Below, one piece after another: positions 1 to 8,802 of a stretch of 32,945 nt of DNA; the first letter of the stretch is position 1; every line of letters begins with the position of its first letter. The DNA comes from Desulfatitalea sp. BRH_c12. GTDB taxonomy: Bacteria; Desulfobacterota; Desulfobacteria; Desulfobacterales; Desulfosarcinaceae. Below the pieces are notes generated by a model. That model was not told the origin of the DNA. It was given only the letters and a program-made list of their open reading frames with translations, and ran no database searches. The stretch is from the NCBI GenBank assembly GCA_000961655.1, contig LADR01000030.1, positions 1 to 32,945 of the forward strand. The letters are read 5' to 3'. Made by a program: the position numbers and the translations under genes.

Positions 1-705
1 GCCCGGCGCGGGCGGCAAGCCGCCCGCGCCCGCCTATCAGCCTACTGGGGAGAGAGCCGGCCGCAATTCGAGCGTGCCGTCGGTGATCTGTCCGCAATCG
101 CCGCACTTCCCGAAGTAAACGCTATTTTCGATCTGCTAACAAAGAACCCCGACCTGGCCCGTTGGCGGACTGAAATCGATCAGCGCGAAGCCGATCTTGC
201 GCTGGCGCGTTCAAAAGCAGTTCCCGATGTGACTGTAAGCGCAGGAGTCCGCAATTACCGCGAAACCGATAGTAACGCCTTCGTCGCCGGCATTACGCTG
301 CCGCTGCCGTTGTTTGATCGCAACCAGGGCGGTGTCGGCGAAGCCGCGGCCAAACTGGATAAAGCCCGCCGCGAGCGGCAGGCGGCGCAGACCACGATGC
401 ACGCCGAACTTGCCGAAGCCTGGGAAAATCTGGCCGCTGCGCACACCACGGTGACGACTTTGCGCAACGATATTCTTCCCGGGGCGCAACGTGCCTTTGA
501 CAGCGTGCAAAACGGCTATCGTGAGGGAAAATTCGATTTCCTGCAATTGCTGGATGCTCAACGCACTTTGTTTGAAGTCAAAGGGCAGTATGTCGAAGCG
601 CTGTCGGCCTATCACTTATCCCGTACCGAAATCGAGCGCCTGATTGGACTTCCGCTGCAAACCGTTGCCGGTGCGACAGATCAAAATACACAAGAGGTGA
701 ATTAA
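1..705 (+). CDS. czcC: CzcC-like outer membrane efflux protein, 3' part
   Basis: The reading frame is open from the first base of the window, so the gene starts upstream; about 234 codons are present. TolC-family outer membrane channels of this type form the outer part of a tripartite RND metal efflux pump. The visible part carries the family's typical stretch around AVPDVTVSAGVRNYRETDSN and the LPLPLFDRNQGG motif, followed by a long Ala/Arg/Glu-rich helical segment and the closing QLLDAQRTLFE helix. It ends with TAA at 703-705, one base overlapping the ATG of the adaptor gene, so translation is probably coupled. The neighbouring adaptor and pump genes support the call. The N-terminal signal peptide and lipobox cannot be seen. 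Confidence 0.9.
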   Translation, partial: ARRGRQAARARLSAYWGESRPQFERAVGDLSAIAALPEVNAIFDLLTKNPDLARWRTEIDQREADLALARSKAVPDVTVSAGVRNYRETDSNAFVAGITLPLPLFDRNQGGVGEAAAKLDKARRERQAAQTTMHAELAEAWENLAAAHTTVTTLRNDILPGAQRAFDSVQNGYREGKFDFLQLLDAQRTLFEVKGQYVEALSAYHLSRTEIERLIGLPLQTVAGATDQNTQEVN

Positions 706-2003
706 TGAAACACAAAAAATGGATAATCCCTATCCTGCTGCTGGGGCTTCTCGTTTTTGGGGCAGCCACGTGGTGGCCGTTTGCGGCTATTACGCAAGCT
801 GAAAGCGGCGCTGAGAACGATTCCCATGATCATGAAAACGAACCGGCCGCTGACTCTTCGAAGGCTGTCGACCAGCATACCGGCGATGACGCTGATCAAG
901 ATTCTCATGAGGGTGATAAGGGCGATGAGGATATCCATGGCGAAGAAATCGTCCGGCTCTCCGATGCTGAGTTGCGGGAGTTCGGCATTGCTTTGAAAAC
1001 CGCTGAAGGCGGAGCGCTCAACCAGTACATAGAGCTTCCCGGCGAGATTGTTCTCAATGCCGACCGGATTGCCCATGTGGTGCCCCGGGTTGCAGGCATA
1101 GTCGGGGAAGTGCGGGCGACCGTGGGCGACCAGGTGAAGAAAGGGCAGCTTCTGGCTGTTCTGGAAAGTCGGGAACTGGCCGATGCCAAGGCCGCGTACC
1201 TTGCGGCGGTCGAAAGGGAAATCTTGGCCCAGGCGAACTTCAAGCGGGAAGAGCGGCTTTGGCAAAAAAAGGTGACCAGTGAACAAGAGTATCTGAATGC
1301 CCGCCAGGCCCTGGCCGAGGTTCGTATCGCCAAAAATTCTGCCGAGCAGCAGTTGCACGCGCTGGGGTGCTCCGAAAAGGATTTGCTCACGTTGGCTTCA
1401 AGCGAGCACGCATCCTTTACGCACTACACCATCACGGCCCCTTTCGCCGGAACCGTCATAGAAAAGCACGTTACTTTCGGCGAGCAGGTTGGCGCAGAAG
1501 CGGATGTTTTCACCATCGCCGATTTGTCCACGGTCTGGGTGAATATCAATGTTTACCAAAAAGATCTGGTCAATATCCGCAAGGGGCAAACAGTAGGCAT
1601 CGAAATAGGCCATGGCATTGCCTCGGTGGAGGGAAAAATTGCCTGGGTCAGTCCGCAGGTGGACGAGGGAACCCGCACGGCAAAGGCCAGGATCGAGTTG
1701 CCCAATCCAGACGGCAGCCTTCGACCGGGACTTTTTGTAACCGCCAAGGTCGCGTTCGGCAGTTCCCCAGCGCGGCTCGTGGTGCCCAAGAGCGCGCTGC
1801 AGACGTTTGAAGGTAAGACCGTGGTTTTTGTACGAACCGAAGAAGGTTTCGAGCCCAAGCCGGTCGAGCTCGGTCGACAGAATGGAACCACGGCGGAGAT
1901 TCTTTCGGGACTTGTGTCTGGACAAACCTATGCTGCGGAGGGCTCATTCACCCTGAAGGCGCAATTGTCCAAAGGCGCATTCGGCGACGGACATAACCAT
2001 TAA
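705..2003 (+). CDS. czcB: CzcB-like RND periplasmic adaptor (membrane fusion protein)
   Basis: A 432-residue HlyD/CzcB-family adaptor that links the inner-membrane RND pump to the outer-membrane channel. Residues 5-28 form an N-terminal membrane anchor or signal. Residues about 37-81 are very rich in Asp, Glu and His (His41, 43, 58, 68, 78), a likely metal-binding tail, and the protein ends GDGHNH. The lipoyl/barrel-sandwich part follows (HVVPRVAGIVGEV, VGDQVKKGQLLAVLES), then a coiled-coil hairpin (about 170-220) and the second half-lipoyl (ITAPFAGTVIEKHVTFGEQV). The start is the ATG overlapping the czcC stop, preceded by AAGAGGTG. The stop is 14 bases before czcA, and the gene is part of the czcCBA operon. 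Confidence 0.93.
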   Translation: MKHKKWIIPILLLGLLVFGAATWWPFAAITQAESGAENDSHDHENEPAADSSKAVDQHTGDDADQDSHEGDKGDEDIHGEEIVRLSDAELREFGIALKTAEGGALNQYIELPGEIVLNADRIAHVVPRVAGIVGEVRATVGDQVKKGQLLAVLESRELADAKAAYLAAVEREILAQANFKREERLWQKKVTSEQEYLNARQALAEVRIAKNSAEQQLHALGCSEKDLLTLASSEHASFTHYTITAPFAGTVIEKHVTFGEQVGAEADVFTIADLSTVWVNINVYQKDLVNIRKGQTVGIEIGHGIASVEGKIAWVSPQVDEGTRTAKARIELPNPDGSLRPGLFVTAKVAFGSSPARLVVPKSALQTFEGKTVVFVRTEEGFEPKPVELGRQNGTTAEILSGLVSGQTYAAEGSFTLKAQLSKGAFGDGHNH

Positions 2004-2017
2004 GGAGGGAGCGCAAC

Positions 2018-5000
2018 ATGGAAAAATTGATCCGCTTTGTACTGCGCAACCGCCTCTTGATGGGTGTGCTCGGAATTCTTGTACTGGCTGCCGGATGGTT
2101 CAGTTACAAGCAACTGCCTGTCGACGCGTTTCCGGACGTCACCCCGGCCCTGGTCCAGGTGTTTACAGAAACCGAAGGCCTTGCCCCCGAGGAGGTGGAA
2201 AAGTTCATCACCTATCCTGTTGAAACGGCGATGAACGGGTTGCCGAATCTCAAGGAGATCCGTTCCATTTCCAATTTCGGACTCTCGGTGATCAACATTT
2301 ACTTTGAGGACGGCACGGATATCTACTTCGCCCGACAGCTGGTCGGCGAGCGGTTGCAAATGGCCCGGGAAGAAATCCCTGAAGGGTTTGGTGACCCGGA
2401 AATGGGGCCGATAGCCACCGGTCTCGGGCAGATCCTGTTTTTCGTGGTCGAGGACGAAAAGCAAAGCCGCACGCCCGAAGAAATGCGCGAAATTCAGGAC
2501 TGGCTCATCAAGTTCAACGTGCAGACCGTGCCCGGCGTAACCGAGGTTCTTTCCCTGGGTGGAGAGGTCAAGCAGTTCCAGGTGCGCGTACGTCCCGCCG
2601 ACCTGCTTCGCTACGACTTGACCATTAATGAGATCAAGGAGAAGGTGGAAGCCAATAACGGTAATGCGGGCGCGCAATTCCTGGTTAAAAACGCCGAGGA
2701 GTACATTATCCGTTCGGTCGGCCTTGCCGAGAAGATCAGCGATCTGGAGCGGGTTGTCCTCAAGGTTCAGGATGGTACGCCGGTGTATTTAAACCAGGTT
2801 GCCGAGATTGTTATCGGCGGAGAAATCCGCCGGGGGCTGGCGACCATGAACGGCAAGGGCGAAGTGGTGGTCGGCATGGTCCTCAAGCTGATCGGCACCA
2901 ACACATCGACGGTTATTGCCGATGTTAAAACCAAGCTCGAGGAAATCAACCGCGTTCTTCCCGAAGGGGTGAAGGTGGTGCCCTATTACGACCAGGCTAC
3001 GCTGGTTACCAAATGTGTCAAGACTGTCACAGAGGCCCTGGTTTTCGGAGTGCTTCTAGTGGCCGGGGTGCTCTTGATTTTCATGGGAGGATTACGCGCC
3101 AGTCTGGTGGTGGCGCTTTCCATTCCGTTCTCGATATTTTTCGCATTTATCCTGATGAAGATTTTGGGCGTCAGCGCCAACCTGATGTCTCTGGGCGGCT
3201 TGGCCATTGCCATCGGCATGATGGTGGACGCCACCATCGTCATGGTGGAAAACGTGGATCGAATGCTGCGCGAGGCTGAACCCGACGAGTCACGTCTGGC
3301 CATTGTCGCCAGGGCCTGTAGCGAGGTCGGAAGACCCATCATTTTCGCTATTGCCATCATTGTGATTGTCTTCCTGCCGCTGTTTACACTGCAGGGTGTC
3401 GAGGGAAAAACCTTCAAACCGTTGGCGCAAACGGTGGCCCTGGCAATGTTCGGCTCGCTGCTTTATGCACTGTTGCTCGCACCGGTGATGTCCCATCTTC
3501 TTATGCGCCGTCCCCGCTCGGTTGCTTCCGGGGAAGGGCCGAAGGAAGCGTGGATTGTCCAGTGGCTGCTGTGGCCCTACCGCCCCGCAGTGGGGCTATT
3601 CGTCCGGAAAAGGTGGCTGGCGTTGGGATTGGCCGGACTGATGTTGCTCGTCGGCGCTATCGTTCTGCCCCGGCTGGGGTCCGAGTTTGTACCGCGTCTG
3701 GATGAAGGCGATCTGCTGATCCGCGCCACCATGGCCCCGTCGATTTCGCTTGAGGAGTCACGAAACACCATGCTGCGCTTTGAAAAGCGGTTGATGGAAA
3801 AATTCCCCGAGGTGACCCGCGTCGTCACCCGCGTCGGTCGCGGTGAAGTCGGTGCACATGCCGACCCGGTTAACAGCGCGGAAGCTTTCGTTGCTCTCAA
3901 ACCACAGGATCAATGGACGAGCGCCGGGACATCGGATGCGCTTTACGCGAAAATCAGCGAAGCGTTCGAATCTTTTCCGGGGGCGCAATTCAATGTCACG
4001 CAACCCATCGCGGCGGCAGTAGATGAACTTCTCACCGGAACGAAAGCGGAGCTGGCCATCAAAATCTTTGGCTCTGAGATGGACATTCTCAAGGAAAAGG
4101 CAGCCGAAATCGAGTCCGTGATCAGGGATATCCCAGGCGCGGCGGATGTCCAGAAAGACCAAGTGACTGGAACACCGCAACTTCTTATCCGCATTGATCG
4201 GCAGGCCATTGCCCGCTATGGCGTCAATGTGGAGGATGTCCAAGGTGTCATCCGGACCGCTGTCGGCGGGGAGACTGCCGGACAGATTTTCGAGGGTATC
4301 CGGCGTTTTGATATCACTGTGCGCTTCATGGAAGAAGCCCGTAACGACGCAGAGACGATCCGGCACATTCTGATCGCAGCGCCTGGGGGAGCGAAGATAC
4401 CTCTCGATCAACTGGCCGACATTGAAGAAATCATCGGACCGCGTCAAATCACCCGGGAGAACAACCAACGGTTCATTACCGTGCAATGCAATGTGCGCGG
4501 TCGCGATATCGGCAGTTTTGTCGCCGAGGGACAGGAGGCCATCGCTGAAAAAGTCCAGATGCCGTCTGGGTATCTGATCAGTTGGGGTGGGCAATTCGAA
4601 CTCCAGCAGGAAGCCAACAAGCGACTGGCGCTCGTTGTGCCGGTCGCGCTGCTGATCATCCTTTTGCTGCTCTTTATGAATTTCGGATCGTTAAAGAACA
4701 CCTTCTTGATCCTCTTCAATATTCCGCTGGCACTGGTTGGCGGTGTGGTCGCGCTATGGCTGACCGGTCAGAACCTGTCGGTGCCCTCGTCCGTAGGTTT
4801 TATCGCGCTGTTCGGAATCGCCCTGGAGAATGGAATGGTGCTGGTCACCTATCTTAATCAACTGGTTCGCGATGGGGTGCCGGTTGACGAAGCGTCCATT
4901 CAAGGGGCATCCCTGCGGCTTCGCCCGGTTCTCATGACCGCCATTACAACGGCGTTAGGGCTTATCCCGCTGCTGCTAAGTTCGGGCACGGGAAGCGAGG

Positions 5001-5119
5001 TGCAACGTCCGTTGGCTACCGTGGTTACAGGAGGGCTTTTTACTTCAACTATCCTGACCCTGCTGGTCATCCCGGCGCTTTATAAATGGTTCGCCATCAA
5101 AGTGGAAAAGGAGGTTTAA
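2018..5119 (+). CDS. czcA: CzcA/CusA-family heavy-metal efflux RND permease
   Basis: A full-length 1033-residue HME-family RND proton/metal antiporter, the inner-membrane engine of the pump. The N-terminus (MEKLIRFVLRNRLLMGVLGI) is the family's first transmembrane helix, followed by DAFPDVTP and the porter domain. The TM4 signature reads AIAIGMMVDATIVMVEN. This resembles the Cus-like AIG..VDA..VM.EN type more than the Czc type with DFG. At the place where CusA has the substrate Met of DLLYMPS, this protein reads DLLIRAT, so monovalent copper transport is not assured. The substrate is therefore left open (divalent Zn/Co/Cd/Ni or Cu/Ag). A strong ribosome site (TAAGGAGGGAG) precedes the ATG. 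It is co-transcribed with czcC, czcB and the P-II gene. Confidence 0.95.
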   Translation: MEKLIRFVLRNRLLMGVLGILVLAAGWFSYKQLPVDAFPDVTPALVQVFTETEGLAPEEVEKFITYPVETAMNGLPNLKEIRSISNFGLSVINIYFEDGTDIYFARQLVGERLQMAREEIPEGFGDPEMGPIATGLGQILFFVVEDEKQSRTPEEMREIQDWLIKFNVQTVPGVTEVLSLGGEVKQFQVRVRPADLLRYDLTINEIKEKVEANNGNAGAQFLVKNAEEYIIRSVGLAEKISDLERVVLKVQDGTPVYLNQVAEIVIGGEIRRGLATMNGKGEVVVGMVLKLIGTNTSTVIADVKTKLEEINRVLPEGVKVVPYYDQATLVTKCVKTVTEALVFGVLLVAGVLLIFMGGLRASLVVALSIPFSIFFAFILMKILGVSANLMSLGGLAIAIGMMVDATIVMVENVDRMLREAEPDESRLAIVARACSEVGRPIIFAIAIIVIVFLPLFTLQGVEGKTFKPLAQTVALAMFGSLLYALLLAPVMSHLLMRRPRSVASGEGPKEAWIVQWLLWPYRPAVGLFVRKRWLALGLAGLMLLVGAIVLPRLGSEFVPRLDEGDLLIRATMAPSISLEESRNTMLRFEKRLMEKFPEVTRVVTRVGRGEVGAHADPVNSAEAFVALKPQDQWTSAGTSDALYAKISEAFESFPGAQFNVTQPIAAAVDELLTGTKAELAIKIFGSEMDILKEKAAEIESVIRDIPGAADVQKDQVTGTPQLLIRIDRQAIARYGVNVEDVQGVIRTAVGGETAGQIFEGIRRFDITVRFMEEARNDAETIRHILIAAPGGAKIPLDQLADIEEIIGPRQITRENNQRFITVQCNVRGRDIGSFVAEGQEAIAEKVQMPSGYLISWGGQFELQQEANKRLALVVPVALLIILLLLFMNFGSLKNTFLILFNIPLALVGGVVALWLTGQNLSVPSSVGFIALFGIALENGMVLVTYLNQLVRDGVPVDEASIQGASLRLRPVLMTAITTALGLIPLLLSSGTGSEVQRPLATVVTGGLFTSTILTLLVIPALYKWFAIKVEKEV

Positions 5120-5123
5120 TCCC

Positions 5124-5453
5124 ATGAAGGAAATCAAGGCTTACATTCAAAAGCACAAACTGGATGATGTCATTCGCGCCCTGCACCGGATAGAAGGATT
5201 GACCGGCATGAGCGTTACCAATTCTTATGGATACGGAATCGGATGGGCCAGAACCAGGGCACCGGAACAGGTCGGCTTTCAAAAAGGTGTCAAACTGGAG
5301 ATCATGTGCCGGGACAGCATCGCGGACGAGGTGATCGCGGCTATTGCGAAAGCCGCGCATACCGGCCTCAAGGGGGACGGTAAAATCTACATGAGCGCCA
5401 TCGAACAGGCCGTGCGCATCAGTAGCGGTGCGCGTGGCGAGGAAGCGGTTTGA
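5124..5453 (+). CDS. P-II-like signalling protein linked to metal RND pump (PII-NG type)
   Basis: A 109-residue protein with the P-II fold pattern: KAYIQKHKLDDVIRALHRIEGLTGMSV at the start and the B-loop-like TGLKGDGKIYMSAIEQAVRI near the end. The T-loop region (GWARTRAPEQVGFQKG) is short and lacks the uridylylated Tyr of GlnB/GlnK. A group of P-II proteins (PII-NG) that lie beside CusABC/CzcABC-type pumps instead of nitrogen genes is known, and this gene fits that group. It starts four bases after the czcA stop and is preceded by GGAGG that lies in the czcA tail, so it belongs to the operon. A role as an allosteric sensor or regulator of the pump is inference. Confidence 0.85.
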   Translation: MKEIKAYIQKHKLDDVIRALHRIEGLTGMSVTNSYGYGIGWARTRAPEQVGFQKGVKLEIMCRDSIADEVIAAIAKAAHTGLKGDGKIYMSAIEQAVRISSGARGEEAV

Positions 5454-5490
5454 ACAGCCGGGTTAAAATTACAAAAAGGAGAAAAAGACC

Positions 5491-5901
5491 ATGAAGCCAG
5501 TAAAAATCCTCTTGGTCGGCCTGGCTGCCATTGCATTATTCACCGGATGCGCAACAACCGGGGTTCATCCTTGGACTGAAAACCTGATGGGCACCAAATA
5601 TAGAAAAGCGACCGTCGACAATAAACAAACATACTTCAGGCAGATATGGGCCGTGGAAGACAATGGTGAGTTAAGGATTTCGGGTTACCTCAGGTTGAAG
5701 GGCATGCATGGCTTCAGAGTGCCCGATTACGTGGAGGTTGCCCTGATTACGCCGGGTGGAGATCCCATGGCTGCGCAAAAAGTACTTTACTACCCCAGGA
5801 GCCTATATGGGCGCAAAAGCCACAGGGAAGGCCGGTTTGTCGCCACTTTTGCGCTGATCCCGCCCGAGGGGACCACCGTTCGCTTGGAGAACGTCAATTA
5901 A
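5491..5901 (+). CDS. Small lipoprotein of unknown function
   Basis: A 136-residue protein with a clear lipoprotein signal: charged MKPVK, a hydrophobic run and the lipobox LFTGC (Cys20), so it should be lipidated and anchored in the envelope. The rest contains no domain I recognise; it reads like a small beta-rich protein (RISGYLRLKGMHGFRVPDYV, RFVATFALIPPEG). It follows the P-II gene by 37 bases with its own good ribosome site (AAAAAGGAGAAAAAGACC before ATG). It is therefore probably the last gene of the czc operon and may assist the efflux complex. No function is assigned. Confidence 0.8.
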   Translation: MKPVKILLVGLAAIALFTGCATTGVHPWTENLMGTKYRKATVDNKQTYFRQIWAVEDNGELRISGYLRLKGMHGFRVPDYVEVALITPGGDPMAAQKVLYYPRSLYGRKSHREGRFVATFALIPPEGTTVRLENVN

Positions 5902-6024
5902 AAAGACCGTCCGATGTCAAATAAGCCATGGATGGCCCTGGTCGCACTCATCTGCCGGGAAACCCGCCCGTATCCGTAGAGGCGTTAGAGGCGTTTGACA
6001 GTGCTGCAACCCGATCGATTCGTT

Positions 6025-8145
6025 TCAGTTGTTGCCCTTGCTGCGCAAGACACGCGTGGAATTCACGATGGCGGCCAGGGCCACCCCCATGTCGGCAAAG
6101 ACCGCCTCCCACATGGAGGCCATCCCCATGGTGCCGAGGACGACGAACACGATTTTGATGGAAAGCGCCATAACAATGTTCTGCCAGACGATGGTTCGGG
6201 TGCGGCGGGCGATTTGCACCGCGTCCACGATTTTTAATGGAGAATCGGTCATCAGTACCACATCGGCCGTCTCGATGGCCGCATCTGTGCCGAGAGCCCC
6301 CATGGCCACCCCCACATCAGCTCTGGCGATCACAGGGGCGTCGTTGATCCCGTCTCCGACAAAAGCAACCTTACCGCCATGATGGGTGTTTGATTGTATT
6401 TCTTCCAGCAGACGCACCTTGTCTTCCGGCAGCAGTTCGGCATGGAAGACATCCACGCCCAGAGATTTTGCCACCGATTCGGCCGCACAGCGATTGTCGC
6501 CGGTGAACAATTCGATACGCGTCACGCCGATATTCCGCAATTGCGCTATGGCCTGTCCAGCGTCGGCTCTGACCGAATCTCCGATCAGGAGATGCCCGGC
6601 ATAATGTCCATCGATCACGACATGGGCGGCCGTGCCTTCCAATTCGCAGATGTCATGGACAATCTGCCGGTGATGCAGCAATCCGTCGCTGCCTACAAGA
6701 ATTTCTTGTCCGGCGACCAGCGCGCGCACGCCCCTTCCGGGTAGATCTTCATGTTCGGCCACCGATGCGTTGTCCGGCTGCAACCCCACTTCACGGCCTT
6801 TGGCCACAATCGCCTTGGCGATCGGGTGACTCGCGTGCATTTCGGCCAGCATGGCGAATTCCAGGAGCTGTCGTTCCCCGAAACCATTGAGAGGAACCAT
6901 TTTTTGCACGGAAAAATCGCCGCGGGTCAGGGTGCCGGTCTTGTCAAACACCACCGTTTTTACCTTGGCCAAGGCATCCAGGAAATTGGACCCTTTGACC
7001 AGGATGCCTTCCCGGGAGGCTCGGCCGACGCCGCCGAAATAACCCAGGGGAATGCTGATTACCAGGGCGCAGGGGCAGGAGATCACTAGTACCACCAGGG
7101 CACGGTAAATCCAGGTTGTAAAATCGGCACCCGTAAGGATCAAAGGCGGCAAAAAGGCGATACCCGCGGCAATGGCCACGACCGCCGGCGTGTACCAGCG
7201 GGCGAAAGTAGTGATGAATTTTTCAGTGGCCGCCTTGCGGGCCGAAGCATTCTCGACAAGCTCGAGAACCTTGGCGATGGAGGATTCGTTGAACGGCTTG
7301 GTCACTTTGAGCTTCAGGGCTCCAGTCTGGTTGATCATGCCCGCCATGAGGCGGTCGCCGGTACGGACGCTCAGCGGAACCGACTCGCCGGTCAAGGCCG
7401 ATGCATTCAGGCTGGATTGCCCCGCCAAGACCTGCCCGTCGAGTGGCACTTTCTCGCCCGGCTTGATCACGATCGTCTCCCCGACCCGCACCCGCTCCGG
7501 CGGCACCCGACGCAGCCCCTCGATGGATTCCACATTGGCATGATCGGGCTTGGACGCCAGCAAGGCGCGGATCGAGCGCCGGGAACGCCCCACAGCCAGA
7601 TTCTGCAAGAATTCCCCAGTCTTGAAAAATATCATTACGCCGACTGCTTCAGATAGACTGTGGATCGCGATCGCTCCGGCCGTGGCCACCACCATCAACA
7701 CGTTCTCGTCGAAAAAATCACCCCTGCGAAAGGTTTTGAAAGCGCTGATATAAATGTTGATGCCGGCCAGAAAGTAGGCGGCCAGGGCAATGCCGTAGTC
7801 CAAGACCACCAAGCCTTTTTCGTGGAACCATTGCTCGAAGGCCGCGTGCATGCCGAAAAGTAGCAAGGAGGCGATGATGATACCCATTTCCCGCCGCTTT
7901 CGGAACGTCACGTTCCGACTTCGGGCCGTGTCGTCCGCCTCATGAGGGGGTGATAATTCGATGCCGGGATCGATGTGTTTGATTTCACTGCGCACCCGTT
8001 CCAAATCGACAGTGTCCAGGTGAAGCCGCTGGTTGGCGAAATCCACCACTGCGTGGGAGACGCCCGGCAGATTCTTCACGGCATTTTCGATTTTGGCGCC
8101 GCAGGCCGCACAATCCAATCCTTTGGGTTGATAGGCTGTGGTCAT
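6025..8145 (-). CDS. zntA: P1B-type Zn/Cd/Pb-translocating ATPase
   Basis: A 706-residue heavy-metal ATPase that pumps divalent soft metals out of the cytoplasm. One N-terminal HMA domain with GLDCAACGAKIE (metal-binding CxxC) comes first, then a hydrophobic segment, the actuator TGES, the transmembrane metal motif SCPCALVIS, the phosphorylation site DKTGTLT, the HP motif (SHPIAKA) and the hinge GDGINDAP. In the last helices the Lys in ALSIKIVF and the Asp in FADMGVALAAIVNS match the P1B-2 (ZntA/CadA) metal site rather than CopA, so Zn2+, Cd2+ or Pb2+ is the expected substrate. The start ATG overlaps the stop of the ArsR-type gene by four bases, giving a two-gene operon. It converges with the lipoprotein gene. 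Confidence 0.95.
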   Translation of the reverse strand: MTTAYQPKGLDCAACGAKIENAVKNLPGVSHAVVDFANQRLHLDTVDLERVRSEIKHIDPGIELSPPHEADDTARSRNVTFRKRREMGIIIASLLLFGMHAAFEQWFHEKGLVVLDYGIALAAYFLAGINIYISAFKTFRRGDFFDENVLMVVATAGAIAIHSLSEAVGVMIFFKTGEFLQNLAVGRSRRSIRALLASKPDHANVESIEGLRRVPPERVRVGETIVIKPGEKVPLDGQVLAGQSSLNASALTGESVPLSVRTGDRLMAGMINQTGALKLKVTKPFNESSIAKVLELVENASARKAATEKFITTFARWYTPAVVAIAAGIAFLPPLILTGADFTTWIYRALVVLVISCPCALVISIPLGYFGGVGRASREGILVKGSNFLDALAKVKTVVFDKTGTLTRGDFSVQKMVPLNGFGERQLLEFAMLAEMHASHPIAKAIVAKGREVGLQPDNASVAEHEDLPGRGVRALVAGQEILVGSDGLLHHRQIVHDICELEGTAAHVVIDGHYAGHLLIGDSVRADAGQAIAQLRNIGVTRIELFTGDNRCAAESVAKSLGVDVFHAELLPEDKVRLLEEIQSNTHHGGKVAFVGDGINDAPVIARADVGVAMGALGTDAAIETADVVLMTDSPLKIVDAVQIARRTRTIVWQNIVMALSIKIVFVVLGTMGMASMWEAVFADMGVALAAIVNSTRVLRSKGNN

Positions 8146-8543
8146 GATAGCACCTCGATGGTACCTTCGGGTTCATCGATATGTTGCAAGCCGGTGTTGA
8201 GCACCGCCCGGATATGGTCGTCATCCAAGGCGTAAAAAATCACCTTGCCCTCCCGGCGGGTCCGGACGATGCGCATTTGGCGCAAACTTTTAAGGTGCTG
8301 TGAGATGGCCGGTTGCTTCATCTTCAGCAGCATGCTCAAATCACATACGCACATTTCGGACAGACTCAGCGCCCACAAAATGCCGAGTCGAGTCTTGTCT
8401 GAGAAAAGTTTGAAAAAACCCGCAAGTCCTTCCAAAATTGCTTCCGGTGGCATTTTCAGTGAAACTTTGCGCACCGTGACCGCATGCAGCACATTGCATG
8501 ACGGAAGTTCGCCAGTTGATTGGGCAGTTTTGGCAGAAAGCAT
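8142..8543 (-). CDS. ArsR/SmtB-family metal-responsive repressor (CadC-like)
   Basis: A 133-residue winged-helix repressor, starting at the ATG read as MLSAKTAQSTGELPSC. A longer reading frame extends upstream to 8636, but AAGAGGACC lies eight bases before the chosen ATG and the promoter and operator sit inside the longer frame. The DNA-binding part has LFSDKTRLGILWALS, SEMCVCDLSMLLKMKQPAISQHLKSL and the wing RRTREG-like turn (VRTRREGKVIFYAL). The CVC motif in SEMCVCDL is the metal site of the ArsR/CadC group, and an extra Cys at the N-terminus (PSC) could be another ligand. It is directly coupled to the ATPase gene, so it most likely represses its own operon until Cd, Zn or Pb binds. Confidence 0.93.
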   Translation of the reverse strand: MLSAKTAQSTGELPSCNVLHAVTVRKVSLKMPPEAILEGLAGFFKLFSDKTRLGILWALSLSEMCVCDLSMLLKMKQPAISQHLKSLRQMRIVRTRREGKVIFYALDDDHIRAVLNTGLQHIDEPEGTIEVLS

Positions 8544-8566
8544 AAAATGGTCCTCTTTTAAATAAA

Positions 8567-8580
8567 CATATGCGCAAATG
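8567..8580 (-). promoter_or_regulatory. Putative ArsR-family operator
   Basis: The minus strand reads CATTTGCGCATATG, a 14-base near-palindrome (CAT-TGCGCA-ATG, one mismatched pair). It overlaps the -10 box and the start of transcription, the usual place for an ArsR/SmtB operator, so bound repressor would block the polymerase. Confidence 0.65.
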
Positions 8581-8605
8581 ATAATGTGTTTTCTGGCGTT
8601 GTCAA
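8578..8605 (-). promoter_or_regulatory. Sigma-70 promoter of the arsR-type/zntA operon
   Basis: On the minus strand a perfect -35 box TTGACA (8605-8600) is followed, 16 bases later, by TATCAT (8583-8578), one mismatch from the consensus -10. It points toward the repressor gene start at 8543, leaving a short leader. Confidence 0.75.
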
Positions 8606-8670
8606 TGCCTCGTTCATTAACTGCGGAGCCGGACATAGAAACCTACAATAGACTGTTTATTCAACGGTGG

Positions 8671-8729
8671 GCGACATTGGTGGGCAACGACCGACTGTGG
8701 TGCGACCTTGGCTGTGCAATGGCGACATT
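8671..8729 (+). repeat. Short direct repeats GCGACATT / GCGACCTT
   Basis: GCGACATT occurs at 8671-8678 and 8722-8729, with a variant GCGACCTT at 8702-8709. They lie in the 259-base gap between the arsR-type gene and the hsdR remnant, in which I see no gene. Spaced terminal repeats of this kind are found at the ends of some insertion sequences, so this could be a leftover element end. That reading is weak. Confidence 0.3.
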
Positions 8730-8802
8730 TCTGGCGGGGTCATCGCAGCCCTCGTGGGAATGGAGGCCCCAATCAAATTTGTTCCCTCGAATATGATGAA
8801 GG

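Noticed and set aside
9-25. GC-rich hairpin GGGCGGC-AA-GCCGCCC at the window's left edge
   Set aside because: It lies inside the czcC reading frame; it could be a chance codon effect (Arg/Ala/Gly-rich) and there is no sign of a regulatory role.
6029-8577. Many plus-strand frames over the P-type ATPase and arsR-type genes
   Set aside because: Shadow frames of GC-rich genes; the minus strand carries all ATPase and ArsR motifs.
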